Shown in pieces: positions 1 through 5,635 of a DNA stretch of 8,020 bases. Where the stretch lies: the NCBI GenBank assembly GCA_021299675.1, contig JAJTIF010000023.1, positions 1 to 8,020 of the forward strand, given 5' to 3'. Both the position numbers and the translations under genes were made by a program. The number at the start of each line of letters is the position of its first letter. Position 1 is the stretch's first letter. The stretch comes from Pseudomonadota bacterium (GTDB taxonomy: Bacteria > Bdellovibrionota > Bacteriovoracia > Bacteriovoracales > Bacteriovoracaceae). Under the pieces are notes generated by a model. It saw nothing but the letters and a program-made list of their open reading frames with translations, had not been told where the DNA came from and made no database searches.

Positions 1-362
1 GCTACATGGAGCTTGAGCGTGGTGGCGATGAGGTCATTGCGAGAGCGGCCAGCGTGCATCTTTTTACCCAGACCCTGAGTGTGATCGTTCACGTAGCGTT
101 CGAGGTTCATGTGGATGTCTTCATCCACGATCCGCCAATCAAAGCGGTGGGTTTTAATTTCTTCAAAGGCTTCCAGCAGGGCTTTTTCAATCTGAGCATT
201 CTCTGATTGAGTCAGAAGATTGATGTGGGCAAGTCCTCGCGCCCAGGCCAGCTGCACACGGATCTCCTGTTCATAAAGTTTCGCATCCGGAATGACTCCG
301 TTAGTGAAACTCGCGAGCAGATCACTTTTGGTGGGCTGGCGCTGGGTACTGAGAACAGACAT
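1..362 (-). CDS. argH: Argininosuccinate lyase, N-terminal part (cut by left window edge)
   Basis: This gene catalyses the last step of arginine synthesis, splitting argininosuccinate into arginine and fumarate in the cytoplasm. Only the first 120 codons are present, from an ATG at 360-362; the rest lies beyond base 1. The visible part matches the N-terminal domain of the fumarase/aspartase superfamily lyases: EDIH at residues 81-84, and LGKKMHAGRSRND at 98-110, the counterpart of the family's HTGRSRND substrate-binding stretch. The start is supported by AAAAGGA about 5 bases upstream on the minus strand. It lies 14 bases after the argG stop, so the two genes are almost certainly co-transcribed. 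The usual WGGRF motif near the N-terminus is absent, the family's HTG reads HAG, and the Gln that usually follows GRSRND is Leu. It is therefore a somewhat divergent lyase, but the context with argG makes the assignment strong. Confidence 0.93.
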   Translation of the reverse strand, partial: MSVLSTQRQPTKSDLLASFTNGVIPDAKLYEQEIRVQLAWARGLAHINLLTQSENAQIEKALLEAFEEIKTHRFDWRIVDEDIHMNLERYVNDHTQGLGKKMHAGRSRNDLIATTLKLHV

Positions 363-376
363 AGAATTCCTTTTGA

Positions 377-1609
377 TTACTTAAGCACGATACCCATGCC
401 GTTATTGGCGTCACGCTGACCGGCCTTCCAGGGACCGTAACAAACAGTCTTGGAATAGCCGTGAGCGTGCTTGTGCATCTGGAGTTTATCAATCTCAAAA
501 CTCACACCCGCCTCGTCGTAGAGAGCAAAGTTTGAGACGCGGGATATGACTCGCGCCTGTCCGCCTTGCAGCTTCAGGGTGATCTCACCAGTGAGTGTCT
601 TAGCGGCTTCCTTGAAGAAAGCTTCTGCTGCTAAGCGAGTCGGTGAGTGCCAGTGGCCATCGTAGATTGCTTCGCCATAAGAGATGGCCAGTGTACGGGC
701 CACAGAGAGGAGCTCTCTGTCCCAGGTCAAGTGCTTGAGGTTTCTGCAAGCTAAGTGCAGAAGTGTGCCTCCGGGAGTTTCATACACGCCCCGAGACTTG
801 AGACCGATGGTGCGCTCTTCGACGAGATCCAGCACACCGATGCCAGCGATTCCTGCGATCTGATTGAGTTCGGTCAGAAGAGCCGCAGGCGTGAGGTCTT
901 TGCCGTTCACTGATTGGGGAAGACCATTTTTAAACGCAATGCTCACCGTGAGAGAGTCCTTGAGGCTCTTCTCTGGGGTGGCGACCCAGGAGTAGACCGA
1001 ATCGAGGTCATATTCTTTGGTGATGTTTTCTAGCACGCCACCTTCACAAGAGCGGTGAAAGAGGTTCACGTCGACAGAGAAAAATTTCTCGGTGTTTTCA
1101 AAATGAATGTTTTTTGTCGCCAGATAGTTGATGAGCTCTTTTCTGCCTTTAAAGTCCCACTTCTTCCAAGGAGCGATCACCTCAATTTCTGGCGCCAGGT
1201 AGGCCCAGGATTTTTCAAAGCGCAATTGATCGTTGCCTTTGCCGGTGGCCCCGTGAGCGATGGCATCACAACCAAGCTTCTTGGCAAAGAAAGCCATTCT
1301 CTCTGAAATCAGAGGACGGCCAAGGGCCGTGCCGAGGAGATAGTCGTCTTGGTAAGTAGCTCCGGCCCGCACCGCCACGAAAGCAAATTCACTGGCGAAG
1401 CGGTCTTTGAGGTCTTCAAATATAAAGGATGAGGCTCCCAATTCTTTGGCCCATTTTTCTAAGTAAACACCATCTGGTGCGTTTCCGAGATCCGCACAAT
1501 ACGCAATGACTTCAGGGTTGTTATAAGTGTCTTTCAACCAGGGAATGATCGCCGATGTATCCAAACCACCGGAGAAGGCGAGAAGAATTTTCTTAGGTGT
1601 TGTGCTCAC
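377..1609 (-). CDS. argG: Argininosuccinate synthase
   Basis: This enzyme joins citrulline and aspartate, using ATP to AMP and pyrophosphate, to give argininosuccinate. The 410-residue product has the usual length of the short bacterial form. Residues 13-19 (SGGLDTS) are the N-type ATP pyrophosphatase loop. AHGATGKGNDQLRF at 118-131 is the citrulline/aspartate-binding signature. PWKKWDF near 147 and the RS.E.GVLE region near 186-194 are also family landmarks, as is the later SRGVYETPGGTLLH stretch. Translation starts at GTG (1607-1609), chosen because AAGGAG (minus strand, 1615-1620) sits 5 bases upstream and the protein then begins just before the first beta strand. It is the first gene of an argG-argH unit divergent from argC, and its likely promoter is overlapped by an ArgR box. 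The stretch usually reading RSIECGVLE is RSCEGGVLE here, a minor variation. Confidence 0.97.
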   Translation of the reverse strand: MSTTPKKILLAFSGGLDTSAIIPWLKDTYNNPEVIAYCADLGNAPDGVYLEKWAKELGASSFIFEDLKDRFASEFAFVAVRAGATYQDDYLLGTALGRPLISERMAFFAKKLGCDAIAHGATGKGNDQLRFEKSWAYLAPEIEVIAPWKKWDFKGRKELINYLATKNIHFENTEKFFSVDVNLFHRSCEGGVLENITKEYDLDSVYSWVATPEKSLKDSLTVSIAFKNGLPQSVNGKDLTPAALLTELNQIAGIAGIGVLDLVEERTIGLKSRGVYETPGGTLLHLACRNLKHLTWDRELLSVARTLAISYGEAIYDGHWHSPTRLAAEAFFKEAAKTLTGEITLKLQGGQARVISRVSNFALYDEAGVSFEIDKLQMHKHAHGYSKTVCYGPWKAGQRDANNGMGIVLK

Positions 1610-1614
1610 AAGTG

Positions 1615-1620
1615 CTCCTT
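1615..1620 (-). promoter_or_regulatory. Ribosome binding site of argG, selects a GTG start
   Basis: Read on the minus strand this is AAGGAG, followed by 5 bases and then GTG. An ATG slightly upstream (1623-1625) is in another frame, so the GTG is the real initiator. Confidence 0.85.
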
Positions 1621-1648
1621 AACATAGGGTAAGATGAAAATGCATCGA

Positions 1649-1666
1649 TTTGAATATTTATGCATA
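1649..1666. promoter_or_regulatory. ArgR operator (ARG box 1, argG side)
   Basis: The core at 1651-1664 reads TGAATATTTATGCA. It is an imperfect palindrome with two 5-base half sites (TGAAT and ATGCA) around four A/T bases. This fits the known ARG box pattern of Escherichia coli (TGAAT, four A/T, ATTCA) and the Bacillus version ending ATKCA. It covers the candidate argG -10. A further, weaker half site TGCAT lies just to the left at 1641-1645. An ArgR gene encoded at the end of the neighbouring operon supports the call; binding itself is inferred. Confidence 0.75.
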
Positions 1667-1683
1667 AAAAACTCAAAAAACAA
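1655..1683 (-). promoter_or_regulatory. Candidate argG-argH promoter
   Basis: On the minus strand, TTGTTT (1683 to 1678) and TAAATA (1660 to 1655) are separated by 17 bases and could serve as -35 and -10. Transcription would begin near 1648, giving a leader of about 40 bases with the argG ribosome site in it. The -10 lies inside ArgR box 1, as expected for repression. The match to the sigma-70 consensus is weak, and the AT-rich region offers alternatives such as TTGAGT at 1676 to 1671. Confidence 0.4.
1666..1680. other. Pair of A6 tracts between the two operators
   Basis: Six adenines at 1666-1671 and six at 1675-1680 have centres 9 bases apart, close to one helical turn. Such spacing tends to bend DNA. 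The tracts lie between ArgR box 1 and box 2, and next to the candidate argG -35, so they could assist looping or act as an upstream promoter element. The tracts are seen directly; the bending role is inferred. Confidence 0.4.
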
Positions 1684-1695
1684 GAGAAATATCCA

Positions 1696-1724
1696 TTGAC
1701 GTGCTTTTATTTATGGATAATTAT
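1696..1724 (+). promoter_or_regulatory. Candidate argCJBFR promoter
   Basis: TTGACG at 1696-1701 is a good -35. AATTAT at 1719-1724 lies 17 bases further and is a possible -10. GATAAT at 1716-1721 is a better hexamer, but only 14 bases from the -35. Either choice puts the transcription start at roughly 1728-1732, directly at the argC ATG (1733). The -10 is inside ArgR box 2, so bound repressor would block RNA polymerase. Confidence 0.55.
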
Positions 1725-1729
1725 GCAAG
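1712..1729. promoter_or_regulatory. ArgR operator (ARG box 2, argC side)
   Basis: The core TGGATAATTATGCA at 1714-1727 has half sites TGGAT and ATGCA around AATT. The 18 bases agree at 14 positions with the Bacillus-type ARG box as I recall it (CATGAATAAAAATKCAAK). It covers the argC -10 candidates and ends three bases before the argC start codon. This is the best operator in the region. ArgR binding is inferred from the pattern and from the linked argR gene. Confidence 0.78.
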
Positions 1730-1737
1730 CTTATGCA
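1724..1737. promoter_or_regulatory. Possible additional ArgR half-site pair over the argC start
   Basis: TGCAAGCTTATGCA overlaps box 2 and is shifted from it by exactly 10 bases. Its right half is part of the palindrome TTATGCATAA at 1731-1740, which contains the argC ATG. It may extend the operator by one helical turn. The left half is imperfect and it shares bases with box 2, so it may not be an independent site. Confidence 0.4.
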
Positions 1738-2713
1738 TAAAGAAGCATACAATGTGGCAGTGGTTGGTGGCTCTGGGTACTCTGGACTTGAGCTCACACG
1801 TCTGCTGAAAAAACATCCAAAGGCTCAGCTCAAAGCATCGGTGGGAACACGCGACATCGACACGCTTTGGACCACGCTCTCTATTCTCGATACCGTCTTC
1901 CTCGCCACACCAGCAGAAGTCTCTATTGAGCTTGCCCCAAAAATTTTAGCCGCCGGCGTGCACGTGATTGACCTCTCCGGTGCTTTTCGCCTCAAGACCT
2001 CAGACATCGCGGCGGACTATACAAAATGGTATAACCTCCAGCACAGTGAGGTCAGGCTGGTGGAGCAGGCGCACTATGGACTCGTCCCATGGACTAAGCC
2101 TCCATTTACCACTTCTCCCACTCTGATCGCCAATCCAGGTTGCTATGCTACCGCTATTCTGATGGGCCTATTGCCACTTCTCAATAGCCGCTTGATTAAG
2201 CCTGAGACTTTGGTGATCGATGCTAAATCGGGGACCACGGGCGCGGGAAAAAAAGCCGTGGAGTCGCAGCTCTTCAGTGAAGTCGAAGGGGAGTGCTTGC
2301 CTTATAAAGTAGGGAAGCATCAGCACCTGCCAGAGATCACTCTCTACGCCAAAAAATTCTCTTCTCAATCCATTGATCCCTTTCTCACCACCAGTCTTCT
2401 GCCGGTTCGCCGGGGCATCACCGCAGGTCTCTACGCTCAGATCAGTCCGGGCAAAGGAGCGGCGGATGTGGAACTTGCTTTTAAAGAGTACTACGCGGCT
2501 TATCCATTTACGCTCAATGGCGTTTCTCTCAAACGCGTGGTGGGAACCCCATCGACCCAATTCTCTATTGAGGTTGTGGGCGACAAACTTTATCTCTTCT
2601 CTAGTCTCGATAACCTGCTCAAAGGAGCAGCTTCTCAGGCCGTAGAAAATTTTAATCTGCTTCATCAACTGCCTGTAGAGACAGGACTTACGCACTTGGA
2701 GGCCATCATATGA
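1733..2713 (+). CDS. argC: N-acetyl-gamma-glutamyl-phosphate reductase
   Basis: ArgC reduces N-acetylglutamyl-5-phosphate to the semialdehyde with NADPH, the third step from glutamate. The dinucleotide-binding loop is GGSGYSG at residues 12-18. The active-site cysteine is Cys137 in ANPGCYAT. DAKSGTTGAGKK follows, and the HQHLPEI motif (His196 and His198) supplies the catalytic histidine. The protein has 326 residues, slightly shorter than the usual 335-350. The difference falls in the N-terminal domain around residues 35-55, where the loop region before FLATP is compressed. ATG 1733 is the only sensible start: an in-frame TAA lies at 1718-1720 and later starts would remove the first beta strand. 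No Shine-Dalgarno precedes it. It is the first gene of argC-argJ-argB-argF-argR and overlaps argJ by four bases (ATGA). Confidence 0.96.
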   Translation: MHKEAYNVAVVGGSGYSGLELTRLLKKHPKAQLKASVGTRDIDTLWTTLSILDTVFLATPAEVSIELAPKILAAGVHVIDLSGAFRLKTSDIAADYTKWYNLQHSEVRLVEQAHYGLVPWTKPPFTTSPTLIANPGCYATAILMGLLPLLNSRLIKPETLVIDAKSGTTGAGKKAVESQLFSEVEGECLPYKVGKHQHLPEITLYAKKFSSQSIDPFLTTSLLPVRRGITAGLYAQISPGKGAADVELAFKEYYAAYPFTLNGVSLKRVVGTPSTQFSIEVVGDKLYLFSSLDNLLKGAASQAVENFNLLHQLPVETGLTHLEAII

Positions 2714-3915
2714 AACTAGGTCCTGGAATTGCTCGTACTCTTTTACCCAAAGGTTTCTTTGCCAGTGGAGTGAACTCCGGCGTGCGTAAGTACCGCCCCG
2801 ACATTGGCCTCATCATCTCTGATACCGATATGGTCGCGGCTGGTGTGTTTACGACCAATGAAGCCAAGGCTGCGCCGATTCTTTGGTGTCAGAATCTTGT
2901 GCCCTCAAAAAAAATCCGCGCCGTGCTCACCAACTCTGGTCAGGCGAACGCTGCCACAGGAGCCTTAGGGATCGAAAATAACTTAAAGATGGTCAAGGCC
3001 TGTGCGGAAGTCATCAAGTGTGCTCCTGAGCAAATCTTGGTCGCTTCGACAGGAGTCATTGGTGTACAGCTTTCCTTAGATCTCTTGGTCAAGTCTCTGC
3101 CGGAGCTCGCGGCAAGAGTGACTGACACCGCTGAAAATTTTGCGAACGCTATTCTCACCACCGATCTGGTGCCAAAAACAGTCAGCACTACTCTGGAGCT
3201 CTCTACCGGCACAGTCACGGTGACTGGAATCGCTAAGGGCTCGGGCATGATTCATCCCAACATGGCGACCATGCTGGGCTACATCCTGACGGATGCTCAG
3301 ATCGACGAGAAACTTGCTCATGGCTTTCTTAAAACAGCCGTGGATAAGAGCTTCAACATGGTGAGTGTCGATGGCGATACTGCCACCAATGACTGCGCTT
3401 TTCTTCTGGCCAACGGTGCCAGTGGCGTCAATCTGAATAACCCTGCAGACTGTGAGATTTTTCAAAACACAGTGACTTTGATTTGTCAGGAGTTGGCACG
3501 GGCGATTGCTCGTGACGGCGAAGGGGCGACCAAGCTTATTGAAGTGAATATCTTTAATGGGCAAAACACCGAGCTCTCAAAGAAGGCTGCTCGCGGTCTT
3601 ACGATGAGCCCGCTGTTTAAGTGTGCCATTCATGGCGAAGACCCGAACTGGGGCCGCATCCTTGCGCGCCTAGGAGCCGAGGGCGTACCAGCGGCCAGCT
3701 TAAATAAGATGAACCTCAAACTCCAAGGGGAGCTGATTTTTCAAGACGGCGCTCCCGCGGTGTTCGATCGTGATAAACTGAGAAGTCTCTTGCGTTCGGA
3801 CACGGTGCTAGTGGATGTGGATCTTAAGGAGTCGTCATCGGCTGCAGTGGTGAAGGCTTGGGGTTGTGATTTTTCAAAAAAATACGTCGAAATCAATGCG
3901 GAATATTCAACATGA
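2710..3915 (+). CDS. argJ: Glutamate N-acetyltransferase (ornithine acetyltransferase family), self-cleaving
   Basis: ArgJ moves the acetyl group from N-acetylornithine to glutamate, releasing ornithine and regenerating N-acetylglutamate. Some members also use acetyl-CoA to start the cycle. The 401-residue precursor carries the self-cleavage site in KGSGMIHPNMATML. Thr187 (codon 3268-3270) should become the N-terminal nucleophile of the beta chain, giving chains of about 186 and 215 residues. Other family motifs are TNSGQANAATG (74-84), STGVIG (113-118), VDGDTATND, HGEDPNWGRI and the C-terminal INAEYST. TTGGAGG lies 7 bases before the ATG, and the start overlaps the argC stop (ATGA), so translation is probably coupled. 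Whether it is mono- or bifunctional cannot be told from sequence; no separate argA or argE is in the window. Confidence 0.96.
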   Translation: MKLGPGIARTLLPKGFFASGVNSGVRKYRPDIGLIISDTDMVAAGVFTTNEAKAAPILWCQNLVPSKKIRAVLTNSGQANAATGALGIENNLKMVKACAEVIKCAPEQILVASTGVIGVQLSLDLLVKSLPELAARVTDTAENFANAILTTDLVPKTVSTTLELSTGTVTVTGIAKGSGMIHPNMATMLGYILTDAQIDEKLAHGFLKTAVDKSFNMVSVDGDTATNDCAFLLANGASGVNLNNPADCEIFQNTVTLICQELARAIARDGEGATKLIEVNIFNGQNTELSKKAARGLTMSPLFKCAIHGEDPNWGRILARLGAEGVPAASLNKMNLKLQGELIFQDGAPAVFDRDKLRSLLRSDTVLVDVDLKESSSAAVVKAWGCDFSKKYVEINAEYST

Positions 3916-4727
3916 AACCTTGGTTAATTAAAATCGGGGGAGCGGCGCTGGCAAATCCCGCTTCGATTCATGAGCTCGTGAAAACAGTCGTCCATCTTAA
4001 ACAGCTGGGCGAGCAGGTCGTGGTGGTGCATGGGGGCGGTCCCATGATCAATCAAAAGCTTCTGGAGAAAAATATCCAGTGGAGCTTCTTTGAAGGCCAG
4101 CGCATCACCACCCAAGAGATGATCGATTGCATCGCGGAAGGCCTCTCTGAAGTTAACGAGCACCTCACGAGCGCCCTTGAGGCGGCAGGGCTTTCGACTC
4201 TCGGCTTGCGTGGAAACTTGGAAGCGATTTTTATCTCTCGCCCGATGAACGAGTCCCTAGGACTGGTGGGTGAGGTGATGCACGTGAACACAAAGAAGAT
4301 TCAAGAGACCCTGGATGCAGGTCTGGTGCCTGTGATTGCTCCTATGGGGATTGACGGACTTGAGCAGAGCTACAACATCAACGCAGACTGGGGTGCAGCG
4401 AAGCTCGCAGTGGCCCTTGGCGCCAAGAATCTTCTCTTCTGCACTGACCAGCGGGGGATCTTGGATCTGAACAAGCTGCCCTACGACTCCCTGACACTGA
4501 CCCAGTTGAGAATTCTGATGAAAAAGGAAGGCGTGACTGGTGGAATGCTTGCCAAGGCACGCACCATTGAGTTCGCTCTCACGCACCGGGTGGAGAAGGT
4601 CATCGTGCTCCACGCTCAGGAGCTGTGTGAGTTGGTGATCGAGAAAAATATCTGTGGCACCTTTTGTGTCTCTATGTCTCGCATCGAATACATCAATAAA
4701 ATGCAGGAGCTCTCCCATGCCTACTAA
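3912..4727 (+). CDS. argB: Acetylglutamate kinase
   Basis: ArgB phosphorylates N-acetylglutamate with ATP, the second step of the pathway. This is an amino acid kinase family protein of 271 residues. Lys7 in IKIGG, the glycine loop HGGGP (40-44), Arg64 in EGQR, NINAD with Asp159, and Lys215 in TGGMLAK correspond to the nucleotide, substrate and catalytic positions known from the Escherichia coli enzyme (Lys8, Asp162, Lys217). The protein begins directly at the first strand and lacks the N-terminal helix that links dimers into hexamers in arginine-inhibited kinases, so it is probably not feedback-inhibited. About 20 residues trail beyond the usual GT-hydrophobic end, and their codons cover the argF ribosome site. 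The start overlaps the argJ stop (ATGA); only a weak GGA lies 9 bases upstream, so coupled translation is likely. Confidence 0.95.
   Translation: MKPWLIKIGGAALANPASIHELVKTVVHLKQLGEQVVVVHGGGPMINQKLLEKNIQWSFFEGQRITTQEMIDCIAEGLSEVNEHLTSALEAAGLSTLGLRGNLEAIFISRPMNESLGLVGEVMHVNTKKIQETLDAGLVPVIAPMGIDGLEQSYNINADWGAAKLAVALGAKNLLFCTDQRGILDLNKLPYDSLTLTQLRILMKKEGVTGGMLAKARTIEFALTHRVEKVIVLHAQELCELVIEKNICGTFCVSMSRIEYINKMQELSHAY
4705..4709 (+). promoter_or_regulatory. Ribosome binding site of argF, fixes its start
   Basis: AGGAG followed by 7 bases and ATG at 4717. It lies inside the end of argB. It selects this ATG over the in-frame ATG at 4654, which would add 21 residues unlike any carbamoyltransferase N-terminus. 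Confidence 0.85.
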
Positions 4728-5631
4728 TTTCTCCCACTTCTTGGATGGCAAAGAACTGAACCCTCATGCGCTTAAAGAGGTGATCGATCTCGCGAGTGTC
4801 CTGAAAACAGAGCGCGACGAAGGCCACTTAAGAGGGGACCTCAAGGGTAAGACCTTGGCAATGCTCTTTGATAAACCATCCTTACGTACGCGCATGAGCT
4901 TCTCCGTCGCCATGACGGAGCTCGGTGGGAATGTGATTGAGTCCGCGGCTAGCCTACGTAAACAAGAAGAGCCAGAAGATGTGGCGGGTGTGGTATCAAG
5001 TTATGTACACGCCGTGATGATCAGAACCTATGGGCATGATCTCGTGCAACGCTTCGCCGGGAGCTCGAAAGTGCCGGTGATCAACGGGCTGACCGATGAG
5101 CATCACCCCTGCCAGGCCCTGGCAGATATTTTGACCATCAAGCAGAAGTTTGGAAACCTCGAAGGCATGAAGCTCGCCTACATCGGCGATGGGAACAATT
5201 GCCTGCACAGTCTGATGATTCTTGCCCCGATGCTTGGGATCGATCTGCACTATGCCTGTCCCAAGACTTATCAGCCTGATGGGAAAGTCTATGAGTGGGC
5301 TACGCAAAAAAAACACGCCGGTAAAATTTTGAGCTTCGAGACGCCAGAGCAAGCGGTCAGTGGCGTGGATGCGATCTACACGGATGTCTGGGCCAGCATG
5401 GGTTTTGAAGCTGAGCAGGAGGTCCGTCTCAAGGCCTTCCAGGGCTACCAGCTCAATAAAAGGCTTCACTCCATGGCCCAAAATAATGCTATAATCCTTC
5501 ATTGTATGCCGATGATTCGTGGGCAAGAGATCTCCTCGGAGATGGCTGACCATAAGCAGTCTGCGATTTACCAGCAGGCGGAGAATCGCCTGCATGTGCA
5601 GAAAGCGCTGCTCTTAAAACTTATTAAGTAG
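4717..5631 (+). CDS. argF: Ornithine carbamoyltransferase
   Basis: ArgF transfers a carbamoyl group from carbamoyl phosphate to ornithine, giving citrulline. The 304-residue length is typical. Carbamoyl-phosphate motifs are SLRTR (55-59), IRTY (102-105) and HPCQ (130-133). Ornithine-side motifs are DGNN (158-161), DVWASMG (223-229, the SMG loop that separates ornithine from aspartate transferases) and HCMP (262-265). The last motif continues MIRG, where the family usually has HCLPAHRG or HCLPAYRG, and the first is SLRTR rather than the more common STRTR. The retained SMG loop argues for ornithine as substrate rather than acetyl- or succinyl-ornithine, and argJ next door supplies free ornithine. 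The gene overlaps argB by 11 bases and ends 4 bases before argR. Confidence 0.92.
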   Translation: MPTNFSHFLDGKELNPHALKEVIDLASVLKTERDEGHLRGDLKGKTLAMLFDKPSLRTRMSFSVAMTELGGNVIESAASLRKQEEPEDVAGVVSSYVHAVMIRTYGHDLVQRFAGSSKVPVINGLTDEHHPCQALADILTIKQKFGNLEGMKLAYIGDGNNCLHSLMILAPMLGIDLHYACPKTYQPDGKVYEWATQKKHAGKILSFETPEQAVSGVDAIYTDVWASMGFEAEQEVRLKAFQGYQLNKRLHSMAQNNAIILHCMPMIRGQEISSEMADHKQSAIYQQAENRLHVQKALLLKLIK

Positions 5632-5635
5632 GACT

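Noticed and set aside
6..419. Two short plus-strand open frames opposite argH and the argG end
   Set aside because: The minus strand encodes clear ArgH and ArgG sequence here; the plus-strand frames are antisense shadows.
1623..1625. Minus-strand ATG upstream of argG as an alternative start
   Set aside because: It is out of frame with argG and precedes the AAGGAG ribosome site.
2168..2695. Minus-strand open frame of about 175 codons inside argC
   Set aside because: It is antisense to well-conserved argC sequence, has irregular composition and no known motif.
3901..3908. GAATATTC palindrome just before argB as a possible ArgR half site
   Set aside because: It lacks the TGNAT-N4-ATNCA layout, lies inside the argJ coding end and is not near a promoter.
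4654..4716. In-frame ATG at 4654 that would extend argF by 21 residues
   Set aside because: No ribosome site precedes it, the extra residues lie entirely inside argB and look unlike any carbamoyltransferase, while AGGAG sits 7 bases before ATG 4717.
4996..5595. Long open frame of about 199 codons on the minus strand inside argF
   Set aside because: It lies opposite a gene with clear family motifs, shows no recognisable domain and has no convincing ribosome site; it is a shadow of argF codon use.
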